From: Lewinellaceae bacterium
GTDB taxonomy: Bacteria; Bacteroidota; Bacteroidia; Chitinophagales; Saprospiraceae
NCBI GenBank assembly: GCA_020636095.1
Contig: JACJYN010000003.1
Span: 1,302,001-1,366,000 of the forward strand
Direction: 5' to 3'
Length of the DNA stretch: 64,000 nucleotides
This document shows positions 8,459 to 16,193 of this stretch, one piece after another (within the stretch, counting starts at the first letter, position 1; every line of letters begins with the position of its first letter). The position numbers and the translations under genes were made by a program. Under the pieces are notes generated by a model, which was not told the DNA's origin, made no database searches, and saw nothing but the letters and a program-made list of their open reading frames with translations.

Positions 8459-9030
8459 GCCAATCTAATTGCAGTAGGATTTATCAACGTAAATCGTATT
8501 TCCTAGCCGATCTCCCGCTAACGACTTCTGAAAGACTGTACCTTTTGGGCCAGAAATTTAGTGTTGCCTTACCTTCTTCCAAGCTGATGTCAGGAGCGGC
8601 GGTGGCGGATGATTTGGTTAGGTCAGGTGAAAAAGCCGGGCAGCATCTAATTCGGCTAAAAGATGCAACCCCTCAATTGGGAGAAACACTCGGGTTTTCC
8701 ATTCGGGAGAGTAAAATCCTACTTTCCGGCAGGGCAGTTACTCACGGCAGGTTTGACTTTGTTATTTCGAAAAATGGGCAGCTCAGCCTGGGAGCCGGGC
8801 GCCATACATTATCTGGAGGAGCTAAGGAGGTGCTGGCTGCGGGGCAACTAAAAATTTATAACGGCCAGATTACAAGGATCAATAATTGGTCGGGCCATTA
8901 TCAGCCTTCTATTGAAGAATCTAAACTTTTTCCCGATCTTTTGCGTAAATTAGGCGTAAACGTTTCCGGAGCGAAGTTACAATTGTACAACCGGGAAGGG
9001 CAATTAATTGAAACCATTAGTCTGCCATAA
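8455..9030 (+). CDS. Orphan C-terminal fragment resembling the tip of a polymorphic (Rhs-type) toxin
   Basis: 191 codons in an open frame whose first usable start is a TTG that overlaps the stop of the truncated DUF5615 gene; an internal ATG at 8584 is an alternative. The C-terminal half (about residues 98-188), with LSGGAKEVLAAGQLKIYNG and NNWSGHYQPS, resembles a GHYxP-containing segment that I recall from the ends of Rhs and other polymorphic toxins (recollection, not searched). The large delivery part is absent. The next gene overlaps its stop by one base and may be the matching immunity gene. Most likely a displaced toxin-immunity cassette. Confidence 0.5.
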   Translation: MSQSNCSRIYQRKSYFLADLPLTTSERLYLLGQKFSVALPSSKLMSGAAVADDLVRSGEKAGQHLIRLKDATPQLGETLGFSIRESKILLSGRAVTHGRFDFVISKNGQLSLGAGRHTLSGGAKEVLAAGQLKIYNGQITRINNWSGHYQPSIEESKLFPDLLRKLGVNVSGAKLQLYNREGQLIETISLP

Positions 9031-9596
9031 TGAAGATCAGCGACCAGACAAAAAACCTGGCGGAATTACTGTGGAAAAGATCGGGTAAAGAAGCCCGCTT
9101 TTATCCGGTCGACCGGCCTTTTCTGGAGCCGTACCTTGATCAGATAGAAGCTGTGGATCCGGCCGGGTTTATCCGTCACAACCTGGCTACTTATCCCAGC
9201 CTGTATGCCACACAACTGTTCGTCTGCCTGCCGGAATTGTGGGAGGAAATATCGGTTGACGATATTATAAAAATAATTGAAAGCTTCAACTCAGAACAGC
9301 CATTCTACAGCTTTATCCTCTTTACCTATAAGTACCTTCAGTTAGATATGCTCCACCTGATATTGGAATCTGCCAGAGTCTCTGATCTCAAAAGACAAAA
9401 AATAAAAGCCTTTTTAAAAACTCAGTATCCCAACCTGATCCTGCAGGAAGAGGAATTGGAAGACTTTGAACCGGATGGCCTGGGCGTTCAGCTGGGCGAT
9501 TGGGTATACGCTCGCCAAAAGCTGCTTACAGACGAACGGGTGAAACCTGCTAAACAAGCTCTGGTGGATTTGAAGGCCGAAATGGAAGGCCTTTAA
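9030..9596 (+). CDS. Hypothetical protein, candidate immunity protein
   Basis: 188 residues, mostly helical and acidic at the C-terminus (LQEEELEDFEPDGLG), with no signal peptide and no family I recognise. It starts inside the stop codon of the toxin-like gene (TAATG), so the two are translated together. By position it could be the immunity protein of that toxin fragment; this rests on gene order only. It is intact, unlike its neighbours upstream. Confidence 0.6.
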   Translation: MKISDQTKNLAELLWKRSGKEARFYPVDRPFLEPYLDQIEAVDPAGFIRHNLATYPSLYATQLFVCLPELWEEISVDDIIKIIESFNSEQPFYSFILFTYKYLQLDMLHLILESARVSDLKRQKIKAFLKTQYPNLILQEEELEDFEPDGLGVQLGDWVYARQKLLTDERVKPAKQALVDLKAEMEGL

Positions 9597-9615
9597 ACCA
9601 AAATCCTGAGATAGT

Positions 9616-9855
9616 ATGATCTCTTTATTCGTTGATAAGGAAACCGATGAAGCGACCATGAAGCTTTACCACATATTGGATGGCCTCAACCTGCCGGATA
9701 ATGCCAACATTACCATCAACAATTTAAAAGATGCTAAAAGCGGCGTCCTCCGCGAAGACGACAAGGTGGTGGATATTTCCCTGGCCAACTGTTATACGCT
9801 GGAGGATGTGGTCAGGGAGTTGGTGGCCGGACAGATAGGCCATGAAAACCTTTAG
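9616..9855 (+). CDS. Small hypothetical protein
   Basis: 79 residues (MISLFVDKETDEATMKLYHI...), 19 bases after the candidate immunity gene and on the same strand, so probably in the same transcript. No signal peptide or membrane segment. No family recognised. The mixed alpha/beta pattern and plausible spacing favour a real gene, possibly a further accessory of the toxin cassette. Confidence 0.55.
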   Translation: MISLFVDKETDEATMKLYHILDGLNLPDNANITINNLKDAKSGVLREDDKVVDISLANCYTLEDVVRELVAGQIGHENL

Positions 9856-9925
9856 AGTTGTTCGGAGGTAGTCATTTTTTCTAAAAAATGGGATCAAGGC
9901 CGTTCACGGCGAGACGTTATAAATC

Positions 9926-9985
9926 TAAGAGTGTGTTCAAATTTCAATGATGAGTCGAAAACGAGAAAATTTGAACACACTCTTA
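9926..9985. repeat. Short palindromic element, family D (copy D1)
   Basis: A perfect 19-bp inverted repeat, TAAGAGTGTGTTCAAATTT (9926-9944) and its complement (9967-9985), with a 22-base spacer. The ends resemble those of copy D2 at 12762-12930. It lies just before a beta-barrel gene. Confidence 0.85.
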
Positions 9986-10004
9986 ACTTCCAAACGATTC
10001 CGTT

Positions 10005-10487
10005 ATGAACAAAACATTACCAACCTTTGCCGGCGCCCTGTTCGCGGCCCTGTTATTTTTCACGATCCCTTTAAACGTGCAAGCCCAGCGCCCCGGCGGC
10101 GTAGGCATTGGCGTACAGTTGGGCGACCCCAGCGGCCTGTCGCTCAACCTGCCCACCGGCGGCCGTGCCTCGGTCGACCTGCTGGCTGCCTGGGACCTCG
10201 ACAACTTCTTCTTCCTCAACGGCCATGCGCTCTTTATGCAACCGCTGAACAGCGCCCCCAATTTTGGAGTCTTCTATGGCCCCGGCCTTTTCATTGGCTT
10301 CCGGGACCGGAACGAAAAGCGTTGGGATTTTGACAACCAGGCCTACGCCGGCGCCAGCGGCACCATCGGCCTGAATTACTTCATCGGCCAGTTCGAAATA
10401 TACCTGAGGGCTACTATCCGCCTGCAGCTCATCGACAAAACCGACGGCAGTGCCGGCGGAGGGTTGGGGCTAAGGTATTATTTTTGA
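10005..10487 (+). CDS. Predicted small outer-membrane beta-barrel protein
   Basis: 160 residues. A signal peptide covers residues 1-28 (hydrophobic core GALFAALLFFTI, cleavage after VQAQ). The mature part has alternating short strands with many Gly and aromatic residues (VGIGVQLGDPSGLSLNL, FGVFYGPGLFIGF) and ends in LRYYF, as outer-membrane barrels do. Probably an 8-stranded barrel of unknown function. Single gene between repeat D1 and repeat A1. Confidence 0.8.
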   Translation: MNKTLPTFAGALFAALLFFTIPLNVQAQRPGGVGIGVQLGDPSGLSLNLPTGGRASVDLLAAWDLDNFFFLNGHALFMQPLNSAPNFGVFYGPGLFIGFRDRNEKRWDFDNQAYAGASGTIGLNYFIGQFEIYLRATIRLQLIDKTDGSAGGGLGLRYYF

Positions 10488-10497
10488 ATAAAGCCGT

Positions 10498-10647
10498 AAC
10501 TATTGAGCAATTGGCGATTAGCTGTTGGCCATTGGCGCCCGATGCCCATAAAATGGGATATGGCCTTAATCTGCCGGTTTTTTGCTTAAGAAGCCGGCCT
10601 TAAGGGCATGTACCTGCTAACCGCCAAAAGCTAACTGCTAAATAGCT
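10498..10647. repeat. Palindromic repeat family A (copy A1)
   Basis: The ends AACTATTGAGCA and TGCTAAATAGCT form an imperfect terminal inverted repeat. The interior repeats GGCGATTAGC / GCTAACCGCC and ATGCCC / GGGCAT, so the whole segment folds back on itself. Close relative at 32590-32752 and a degraded one at 2499-2602. Confidence 0.8.
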
Positions 10648-10652
10648 ACTAC

Positions 10653-11546
10653 TTACCGCACCACAAACCGCTTCTGCCCCAGCAAACGCCCGTTGCCATG
10701 GCTGAGGCGCAGTTGGTAAAGGCCAGCCGGCAGAGCCCCCACATCAACCTGGCCTTGTTGCTTCCCCGGGAGGCCATCTACCCGCCATTGTTGCAGTTGC
10801 CTGCCATCGCTGGTGAAGGCCTGTAGTTGGAGTTGCTCAGCGGTTTCGCTAAGGTTTAGTTGCCAGTTCAGCAGGCCCTCCGTCACCGTTGGAAATACCT
10901 TCAGGCGATCCGCCTGCTCCTGCGCTAAAGTGCTGTTCACCATCCCCGTATTCTCAAAATACCAGATTACGGGAATGAGATCTTCGCCGGAGGATTCGTA
11001 TTCGTAGCCGGATACGAAGAGGTCGAGGTCCCCATCATCGTCGATATCCACCAGATAAGGGGTGGTCAGGAATTCAGAATTGGACAGGCCGAAGGGGTTG
11101 GTTTGCGGCGGCCCGAAAGCCGGCGCCTCAGCATTGCCGATATTTTCGAAGTAAACAAAGTCTTGCCCGTATTCAGAATAGTTGTACTGTATGGACATCA
11201 GGTCCTGGTCGCCATCGTTGTCCAGGTCGGCAAAGGTGATCAGGGATATCTCGCCGGGGTTCAGCCCAAAAGGGTTGCGAATGGGCCCTGTAAATTCCTG
11301 GGCCTGCACAGCGCCGGCGCCCAGCCCCAGGACGAGAGTCGCCGAGGCCAGAATGCGCCGCAGGCGCCCCTGGGAAAAGAAAGCGGATAGCCTCTGAAAA
11401 AGCAGGTTCAGCTTATCGGCAAGTTGCTGCTGTTGCGCCGGTGGAAGCTGCTGGAATTCGCCGCGCTCCAGCAGGCGCTGCACCTTTCCGGCCAGCGCCA
11501 CAAAGCGGCGGTAAGTTTTGGACACAGGTAAAGGATGGTACTTCAT
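10653..11546 (-). CDS. FG-GAP/VCBS-repeat secreted protein with T9SS sorting domain and an N-terminal cytoplasmic extension
   Basis: 297 residues. About 62 residues of a Gln-rich helical segment (LPPAQQQQLADKLNLLFQRL) precede a normal signal sequence (RRILASATLVLGLGAGAVQAQ, about 63-83). The mature part has two VCBS/FG-GAP-like calcium loops, DLDNDGDQDLM and DIDDDGDLDLF, and ends in a T9SS type A domain (VFPTVTEGLLNWQLN... to KRFVVR). Family knowledge: FG-GAP repeats form beta-propellers, but two repeats are too few for a full propeller, so the gene is short for its class. The long extension ahead of the signal peptide is unusual. Confidence 0.85.
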   Translation of the reverse strand: MKYHPLPVSKTYRRFVALAGKVQRLLERGEFQQLPPAQQQQLADKLNLLFQRLSAFFSQGRLRRILASATLVLGLGAGAVQAQEFTGPIRNPFGLNPGEISLITFADLDNDGDQDLMSIQYNYSEYGQDFVYFENIGNAEAPAFGPPQTNPFGLSNSEFLTTPYLVDIDDDGDLDLFVSGYEYESSGEDLIPVIWYFENTGMVNSTLAQEQADRLKVFPTVTEGLLNWQLNLSETAEQLQLQAFTSDGRQLQQWRVDGLPGKQQGQVDVGALPAGLYQLRLSHGNGRLLGQKRFVVR

Positions 11547-11568
11547 GCACGCTCTTAGAGACGAACGA

Positions 11569-11907
11569 TTATTGTTGTGTTTTCGGATTAGCCCAATAGG
11601 TAGCTTCCGGGGTAGACAGGCCGAGCCGGTGCTGGGCTTCGTAAGGATTCAGAATATTGGGGCGCCGCAGGCCGGGTAGCACCCACACGTCATAAATTTC
11701 ATCGACGGAGGCCTGGTAGCGGATCATGCCGCTCAGGGCGCCCGTAGGCAAGTGCACTACGGCGATGCCCGCCTGTTGTGCGCGGTGAGCGAAGGGCAGT
11801 TTGGCAAAAGTAGAAGAGTTTTGCCGCAGGCGGGATAGCCCTATGAAGGCATAGTCCCCACAACGGCTCAGGCCGCGGACGAAACCATCCAGCCGGCAAA
11901 CGGCTTG
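11569..11907 (-). pseudogene. C-terminal remnant of a TIGR03032-family gene
   Basis: On the minus strand one frame is open from about 11943 to the stop at 11569 and reads QAVCRLDGFVRGLSRC, then DYAFIGLSRLRQ, then SVDEIYDVWVLPGLRRPNIL. This matches my memory of the C-terminal third of TIGR03032 (DUF4915) proteins. The N-terminal two thirds are gone: a TGA lies just upstream and the similarity begins abruptly near 11907. Only 62 codons are available from an ATG. It probably decayed after a deletion. It lies between the FG-GAP gene and the PaaY-like gene. Confidence 0.65.
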
Positions 11908-11955
11908 TGTTTTTCCAAAAAGACAATTCTTCCCGTTGTTTATTCAAGGGAAAAC

Positions 11956-11998
11956 TAAAACAGGAGCCGTTCCTTTGACTGGAACAACTCCTGTTTCT
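11956..11998 (-). terminator. Intrinsic terminator of the PaaY-like gene
   Basis: On the minus strand an imperfect stem AACAGGAGTTGTTCC / GGAACGGCTCCTGTT with a short loop is followed by a T-rich stretch (TTTTAGTTTT). It lies 66 bases after the stop of the gene at 12064-12672. Confidence 0.75.
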
Positions 11999-12063
11999 GG
12001 TGTTTGGATTGAGCCGTTTGATATGTGATGTGCCTCAGGGAGCAAATCGAATATCCTGAAACA

Positions 12064-12672
12064 TCAACCGGCTACCCCCTCTTGCACCTCTTTCCAGGTT
12101 TGGAAAAGCACTTCCTGGCTGGGGCGGCTTTCGGGCACCTCCCGCAGGGGGTCGTGACAGGGACGAAGCGATTCGTGGCACTCCTTCGGCAACCGCTGAT
12201 AAAGTTGGGTGCCCTGCGTTTTCCATTGAATCATCTCATCACTCACCTCCTTAACAATGCGGCCGGGATTGCCCACCACCATGCTACGCCGGGGAATCTG
12301 CTCATCGGCTTTGATGAAAGTGAGGGCGCCGATAATGCATTCATCACCGATGATTACGTTGTCCATAATAACCGAATTCATGCCGACCAGTGCATTGCGC
12401 CCGATGACCGCCCCGTGGATGACCGCCCCGTGGCCGATGTGGGCGCCCTTCTTCAGGCGCACCGTCACACCCGGAAACATGTGGAGCGTACAGTTTTCCT
12501 GAATATTACAACCGTCTTCGATGATGATCTCACCCCAATCTCCGCGGATGGCCGCGCCCGGGCCAATGTAAACGTGGGCGCCAATGATGACATTTCCGGT
12601 AACGGTGGCCTGAGGGTGCACAAAGGCAGTTTCGTGAATGACGGGCTTGAAGCCCTTGAACTCATAGATCAT
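12064..12672 (-). CDS. paaY: PaaY-like hexapeptide-repeat protein (gamma-carbonic-anhydrase fold)
   Basis: 202 residues with a left-handed beta-helix of hexapeptide repeats (VTGNVIIGAHVYIGPGAAIRGDWG, then HIGHGAVIHGAVIGRNALVGMNSVI). The three likely metal ligands are the His of NCTLHMF and the two of HIGHG. The C-terminal WKTQGTQLYQRLPKECHESLRP and DPLREVPESRP match PaaY/CaiE proteins closely in my memory. Family knowledge: PaaY is a thioesterase or carbonic-anhydrase-like trimer linked to phenylacetate breakdown; no other paa gene is nearby, so the role here may be general thioesterase activity. It ends at a good terminator. Confidence 0.8.
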   Translation of the reverse strand: MIYEFKGFKPVIHETAFVHPQATVTGNVIIGAHVYIGPGAAIRGDWGEIIIEDGCNIQENCTLHMFPGVTVRLKKGAHIGHGAVIHGAVIGRNALVGMNSVIMDNVIIGDECIIGALTFIKADEQIPRRSMVVGNPGRIVKEVSDEMIQWKTQGTQLYQRLPKECHESLRPCHDPLREVPESRPSQEVLFQTWKEVQEGVAG

Positions 12673-12761
12673 GAGAAAATGTGGTTTTATTGGTTAGAAA
12701 TATTTGGTTTTATACTATATGTTACATTGTCCCGGTTTGAAATGTTGCCGGGAGGCTTTCG

Positions 12762-12930
12762 TTTAAGAGCTTGTTCAAATTTCATACTTCGGGCTACCGG
12801 CGGCAAATTTTATTTCATACTGCGTTGCTGCATCGGTCACTTAGCTTCGGCTAGGCTCCCTCTTTGCGCCTTGTCTGAAATAAAATTTGCTCACCGTCGC
12901 CTCAAAAACGAAATTTGAACAAGCTCTAAA
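12762..12930. repeat. MITE-like palindromic element, family D (copy D2)
   Basis: 18-bp perfect terminal inverted repeats, AGAGCTTGTTCAAATTTC and its complement at 12910-12927, and a second perfect inner pair, GCAAATTTTATTTCA (12803-12817) and its complement (12876-12890). The remainder is non-coding. The open frame of the following gene begins inside this element, so the annotated upstream TTG start is doubtful. Confidence 0.85.
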
Positions 12931-13975
12931 AAATGCAAATATACATGGCCAAAAGGGCATTGCAAATTTTATTTATATAGCGGCTTTACCTGTTTCGGTT
13001 GTTAAAGTCCTGGATGCATGGCACAAAATTCAACATCCTAGCGTATCTTTTGTATCAGACTTTTTACACAAACAACCTCAACTGTCGTTGGCGCAATTCA
13101 ATTGGACATATGTCAGCGATACCGGCAGAAAATTCAATGTCGGTATTTACCATGGCGTCCGGTCAGGCCACCTGCTGGTTTACTGCAACCGGAAGGTCGT
13201 GATCATCGACTTCCATGTCCTGGAGACCAGGACTTATCCTTTATTCCTGGACGATGAGCTGTGCGAACTGACCATTGAGAAGAAGGACAACCAGTTCCGC
13301 TACGGCTTCGACATCAACCGCAAGGCCGATACGCCCCGCAATCGCCAGCGCAAAGTGGTGGAGAAGAAACACTGGCGGCAAACGCTGTTCTTCTTCGGGG
13401 CAATGGGCGTCGTTATCGCCCTTTTCACGGCCTTTTTCCTTCGCTACGACGCCAAACAGAAGTCCGCCCAACGAGAGGAATTGCTGGCTGATTTCGGCCA
13501 GGAAACCATCGCCCACATTGACCGCCTGCAGCCAACGGACGAGGGAACGCTTATTCGGTTTTCCTTTGTCGCGGATGGTAAGATTCAGGAAGCAGAGCTG
13601 GCCTTACCTGCCGATATGCCCGTTATCCTGCCCTACGGCATGCCTTTGAAGGAGGCGGATGAGTTCCGGCTCCGGTTCGTCACCAACCGCCCGGGCATCT
13701 GGGATCTGCTGCTCGATAAACCTTCCGAGCAGCTGATCGAGAAATATACCCTACTCGCCCAGGAGCGCCACGCCGGACTGCACCCGGAGCTTTCCACGCG
13801 CCATATCCAATGCCTGGCGGGCATCGCTTATGATATCAAAGGAGTGGGAGGCCTGGCCGATTTTTACTTCCAGGACGCCAGCCCGGAGCGCAACGCTGTA
13901 GCTAATGAATTGACTTATAAACGGCTGGTGAGAGGGGCCGGGTTTCGGCAGCGGGCGGAGGGGGAGTGCTGGTAG
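12887..13975 (+). CDS. Membrane-anchored protein of unknown function
   Basis: 362 codons from a TTG at 12887, but the first 14 or so codons lie in repeat D2, and no in-frame ATG is well placed, so the true start is uncertain and probably lies between 12950 and 13100. An N-terminal soluble beta-rich domain (FNWTYVSDTGRKFNVGIYHG... VYCNRKVVIIDFHVLE) is followed by a basic stretch, one membrane segment (about residues 163-183, LFFFGAMGVVIALFTAFFL) and a C-terminal beta-rich domain. No family was recognised. It might be regulated through the TATCTTTTG sequence near 13044, which resembles a -7 element. Confidence 0.7.
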   Translation: MLTVASKTKFEQALKNANIHGQKGIANFIYIAALPVSVVKVLDAWHKIQHPSVSFVSDFLHKQPQLSLAQFNWTYVSDTGRKFNVGIYHGVRSGHLLVYCNRKVVIIDFHVLETRTYPLFLDDELCELTIEKKDNQFRYGFDINRKADTPRNRQRKVVEKKHWRQTLFFFGAMGVVIALFTAFFLRYDAKQKSAQREELLADFGQETIAHIDRLQPTDEGTLIRFSFVADGKIQEAELALPADMPVILPYGMPLKEADEFRLRFVTNRPGIWDLLLDKPSEQLIEKYTLLAQERHAGLHPELSTRHIQCLAGIAYDIKGVGGLADFYFQDASPERNAVANELTYKRLVRGAGFRQRAEGECW

Positions 13976-14043
13976 GGGCATGGTAGCTGGATTGTTGGAT
14001 TGTTCCCTGGTTGCAGGCACTCCACCTCTGTCGCATCCCTACT

Positions 14044-14439
14044 CTAAAACGGATAGGCAGAATATACATGGACAGCCGCTATATACATGGTCTGAAATAC
14101 GCCTGACGCAAAAATTTGCCCCATAATTAAAAAAGGGCGGCTATTATGCTGAATAGTTACAAATATTATTAGAATATATACCATTAACCGGCTAACCAGG
14201 AACAAGCCTAGAATACCTATGAAATAGCCCCAAAACAATATTTCATAATGCAAGATAGCATCTAATTTTTCAGGCAAAAAACCCTGAATAGTCAGAAAAA
14301 TAAGGATCGCTCCTATCCCACATAACACTCTTCCTATCAGTTTTTTTATTCTTTCGTCCCTGAAAATAAGTTTATCTGGACTGGCTTCCAAGGTTTTTAT
14401 ACTAGTGTAAAGGCGGTTAAGAGAATGCTTCGAATCCAT
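14044..14439 (-). CDS. Small multi-pass membrane protein
   Basis: 131 residues with three or four hydrophobic segments (about 35-50, 63-90, 85-105 and 104-122). It is markedly more A+T-rich than its neighbours and uses many Ile and Lys codons, a hint of recent transfer. No family recognised and no operon partners. The gap 14440-14725 upstream is A+T-rich and shows nothing else I can name. Confidence 0.55.
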   Translation of the reverse strand: MDSKHSLNRLYTSIKTLEASPDKLIFRDERIKKLIGRVLCGIGAILIFLTIQGFLPEKLDAILHYEILFWGYFIGILGLFLVSRLMVYILIIFVTIQHNSRPFLIMGQIFASGVFQTMYIAAVHVYSAYPF

Positions 14440-14713
14440 AAATTAAATTTCTTTCAATAGGTGAAAGAGATAATGTACTTCATATCAGAAAGGCTCATTG
14501 GTTACATAAAGCACATTTTCGATAGAAAGGCAAAGAAATGTTATTTTGTCAATAGCCAATAATGTCGCAACTTATTTCTTAAAATCCAACATGGAATTTA
14601 ATTTTTTTGAATTAAAAACCAAACTGCCAAAACAATAATGGGCGGTATAAATTTCCCCATTTGAAGATTTTCACCGGCCGGCATGGAAGCACCGGAATAC
14701 CCCAAAACAATCT

Positions 14714-14721
14714 TATCTTTG
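14714..14721 (+). promoter_or_regulatory. -7 element next to the scpB start
   Basis: TATCTTTG fits the Bacteroidota -7 consensus, but ends only four bases before the ATG at 14726. Transcription would begin at or next to the start codon, implying a leaderless mRNA. No clear -33 TTTG at the usual distance. Confidence 0.5.
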
Positions 14722-14725
14722 CTCT

Positions 14726-15325
14726 ATGGAGCGACTCGCACAACACATCGAAAGCCTGATCTTTTCCACCGACCAGCCCGTGACCCTGGAGGAGATCAAA
14801 AGCTGCCTGGAAGAGGTGCTGGAGGTTTCTTTCACGGAAGAGGAATTGCTGGAGGCCATCGGGCAACTGAAGGAGCGATACGAGCAGGAGGACTACGCCT
14901 TCTCCATCAACGAAATTGCCGAAGGGTACCAGTTCCTGACCAAGCCCGCTTTCCACAACACCGTGGGCGCCTACCTGCGGCAGACCACCCGCAAACGCCT
15001 CTCCCGGGCGGCGCTGGAAACGCTGTCCATCATCGCCTATAAGCAGCCGGTTACCAAATCGGAAATGGAGCGCATCCGCGGGGTGAGCTGCGATTATTCC
15101 ATCCAAAAACTATTGGAAAAGGAACTTGTTGCTATTGTAGGGCGCGACGAAGGGCCGGGCCGCCCGCTGCTCTATGGCACCAGCGAGAAATTCATGGATT
15201 ACTTCGGCCTGAAGAGCCTGCGCGACCTGCCCAAGCCCAAGGAATTTAAGGAGTCCGACTTTATGATCGGCGAACAGGCGCCGATAGAGGAGGATGTGCC
15301 GGAGGGGAGCGGGGAGGAGGAGTGA
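14726..15325 (+). CDS. scpB: SMC-ScpAB complex subunit ScpB
   Basis: 199 residues with two winged-helix domains. The conserved motif LSRAALETLSIIAYKQPVTK (about 92-111), then IRGVSCDYSIQKLLEKELV and GRDEGPGRPLLYGTSEKF, is diagnostic of ScpB. A short acidic tail follows (IEEDVPEGSGEEE). Family knowledge: ScpB binds ScpA, and together with SMC it condenses and segregates chromosomes. scpA is not adjacent. The DUF2480 gene follows after 38 bases. Probably transcribed from the -7 element just upstream. Confidence 0.95.
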   Translation: MERLAQHIESLIFSTDQPVTLEEIKSCLEEVLEVSFTEEELLEAIGQLKERYEQEDYAFSINEIAEGYQFLTKPAFHNTVGAYLRQTTRKRLSRAALETLSIIAYKQPVTKSEMERIRGVSCDYSIQKLLEKELVAIVGRDEGPGRPLLYGTSEKFMDYFGLKSLRDLPKPKEFKESDFMIGEQAPIEEDVPEGSGEEE

Positions 15326-15363
15326 AGGAATGAAGGAATAAATGATTGAATGATTGAATAAAT

Positions 15364-15885
15364 ATGAGCACCACCGACAAACCGTTAGTTAACCGCATTG
15401 CCGCCAGCGGCCTGATCACCCTCAAACTGGAAACGTTCTTTCCCAAAGAGGAGATCGCAAAACTGGACCTCAAAGACTACCTTTTTCGCGAGTTGCTCTT
15501 AAAAGAAAAAGACTTTCGCGAGGCCATGGAAGCCCACGACTGGGAACAGTACCAGGGCAAAATCCTGCTGGTGTACTGCTCCACCGACGCCATCCTGCCC
15601 ATGTGGGCCTTCATGCTGGTGGCGGCATACGCCGCCCCCTACGCCGCCGACGTATTCCAGGGTGAGGAAAAGGACTACTACCTGGCCTATTACACCAGGA
15701 CATTGGCCGGGCTGGATATCGAAAAATACCGCGACGAACGCATCATCATCAAAGGGTGTACGGACAATAAACCCATACCCGCCAACGCTTATGTGGAACT
15801 GGCCAAACGCCTGCGCCCCCTGGCCAAAAGCATCATGTACGGGGAGCCCTGCTCGACGGTGCCGATCTATAAGAAACCCAAGTAG
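15364..15885 (+). CDS. DUF2480 family protein
   Basis: 173 residues. NRIAASGLITLKLE near the N-terminus, then LKDYLFRELLLKEKDFREA, WEQYQGKILLVYCSTDAILPMWAFM and the C-terminal YGEPCSTVPIYKK are the marks of DUF2480, a Bacteroidota-specific cytoplasmic family. Two conserved cysteines, in IIKGCTDNKPIP and GEPCSTVP, could hold a metal (inference). It lies downstream of scpB on the same strand and probably shares its transcript. Function not known. Confidence 0.88.
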   Translation: MSTTDKPLVNRIAASGLITLKLETFFPKEEIAKLDLKDYLFRELLLKEKDFREAMEAHDWEQYQGKILLVYCSTDAILPMWAFMLVAAYAAPYAADVFQGEEKDYYLAYYTRTLAGLDIEKYRDERIIIKGCTDNKPIPANAYVELAKRLRPLAKSIMYGEPCSTVPIYKKPK

Positions 15886-16193
15886 GATTTTCTGAGGTAT
15901 GGCCCGCCGGAGCAACTCCCAGGGGCAAATCAAAAACCGAACATCACAAATTTTAACTGCCTCGCAAAGGCGGCCGCAGCGCACCGCTCTTTCTTTTCTC
16001 AAAAAAAATGCTTTATATTGTTGTATCATCCCAACAACTGATTACCCGGGATGGGCGTTATCCATTGTCCGGCTATCTGTAAAGGTGACAATCGGGAACA
16101 CACCAACAAAAAACACCACCAGAGGACATCTATGCATCATTACATTTGAAGACAGCGAAAGCGGCGGCCGCTTTGCAGAAAAACTCATGAACC
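15886..16193. other. Long leader region before the lytic transglycosylase
   Basis: A 308-base gap. An open frame at 15899-16390 crosses it but overlaps the transglycosylase in another frame and looks like a shadow. I see no clear promoter, terminator or repeat. Confidence 0.5.

Noticed and set aside
12025..12918. 297-codon plus-strand frame
   Set aside because: It is the antisense shadow of the PaaY-like gene and repeat D2.
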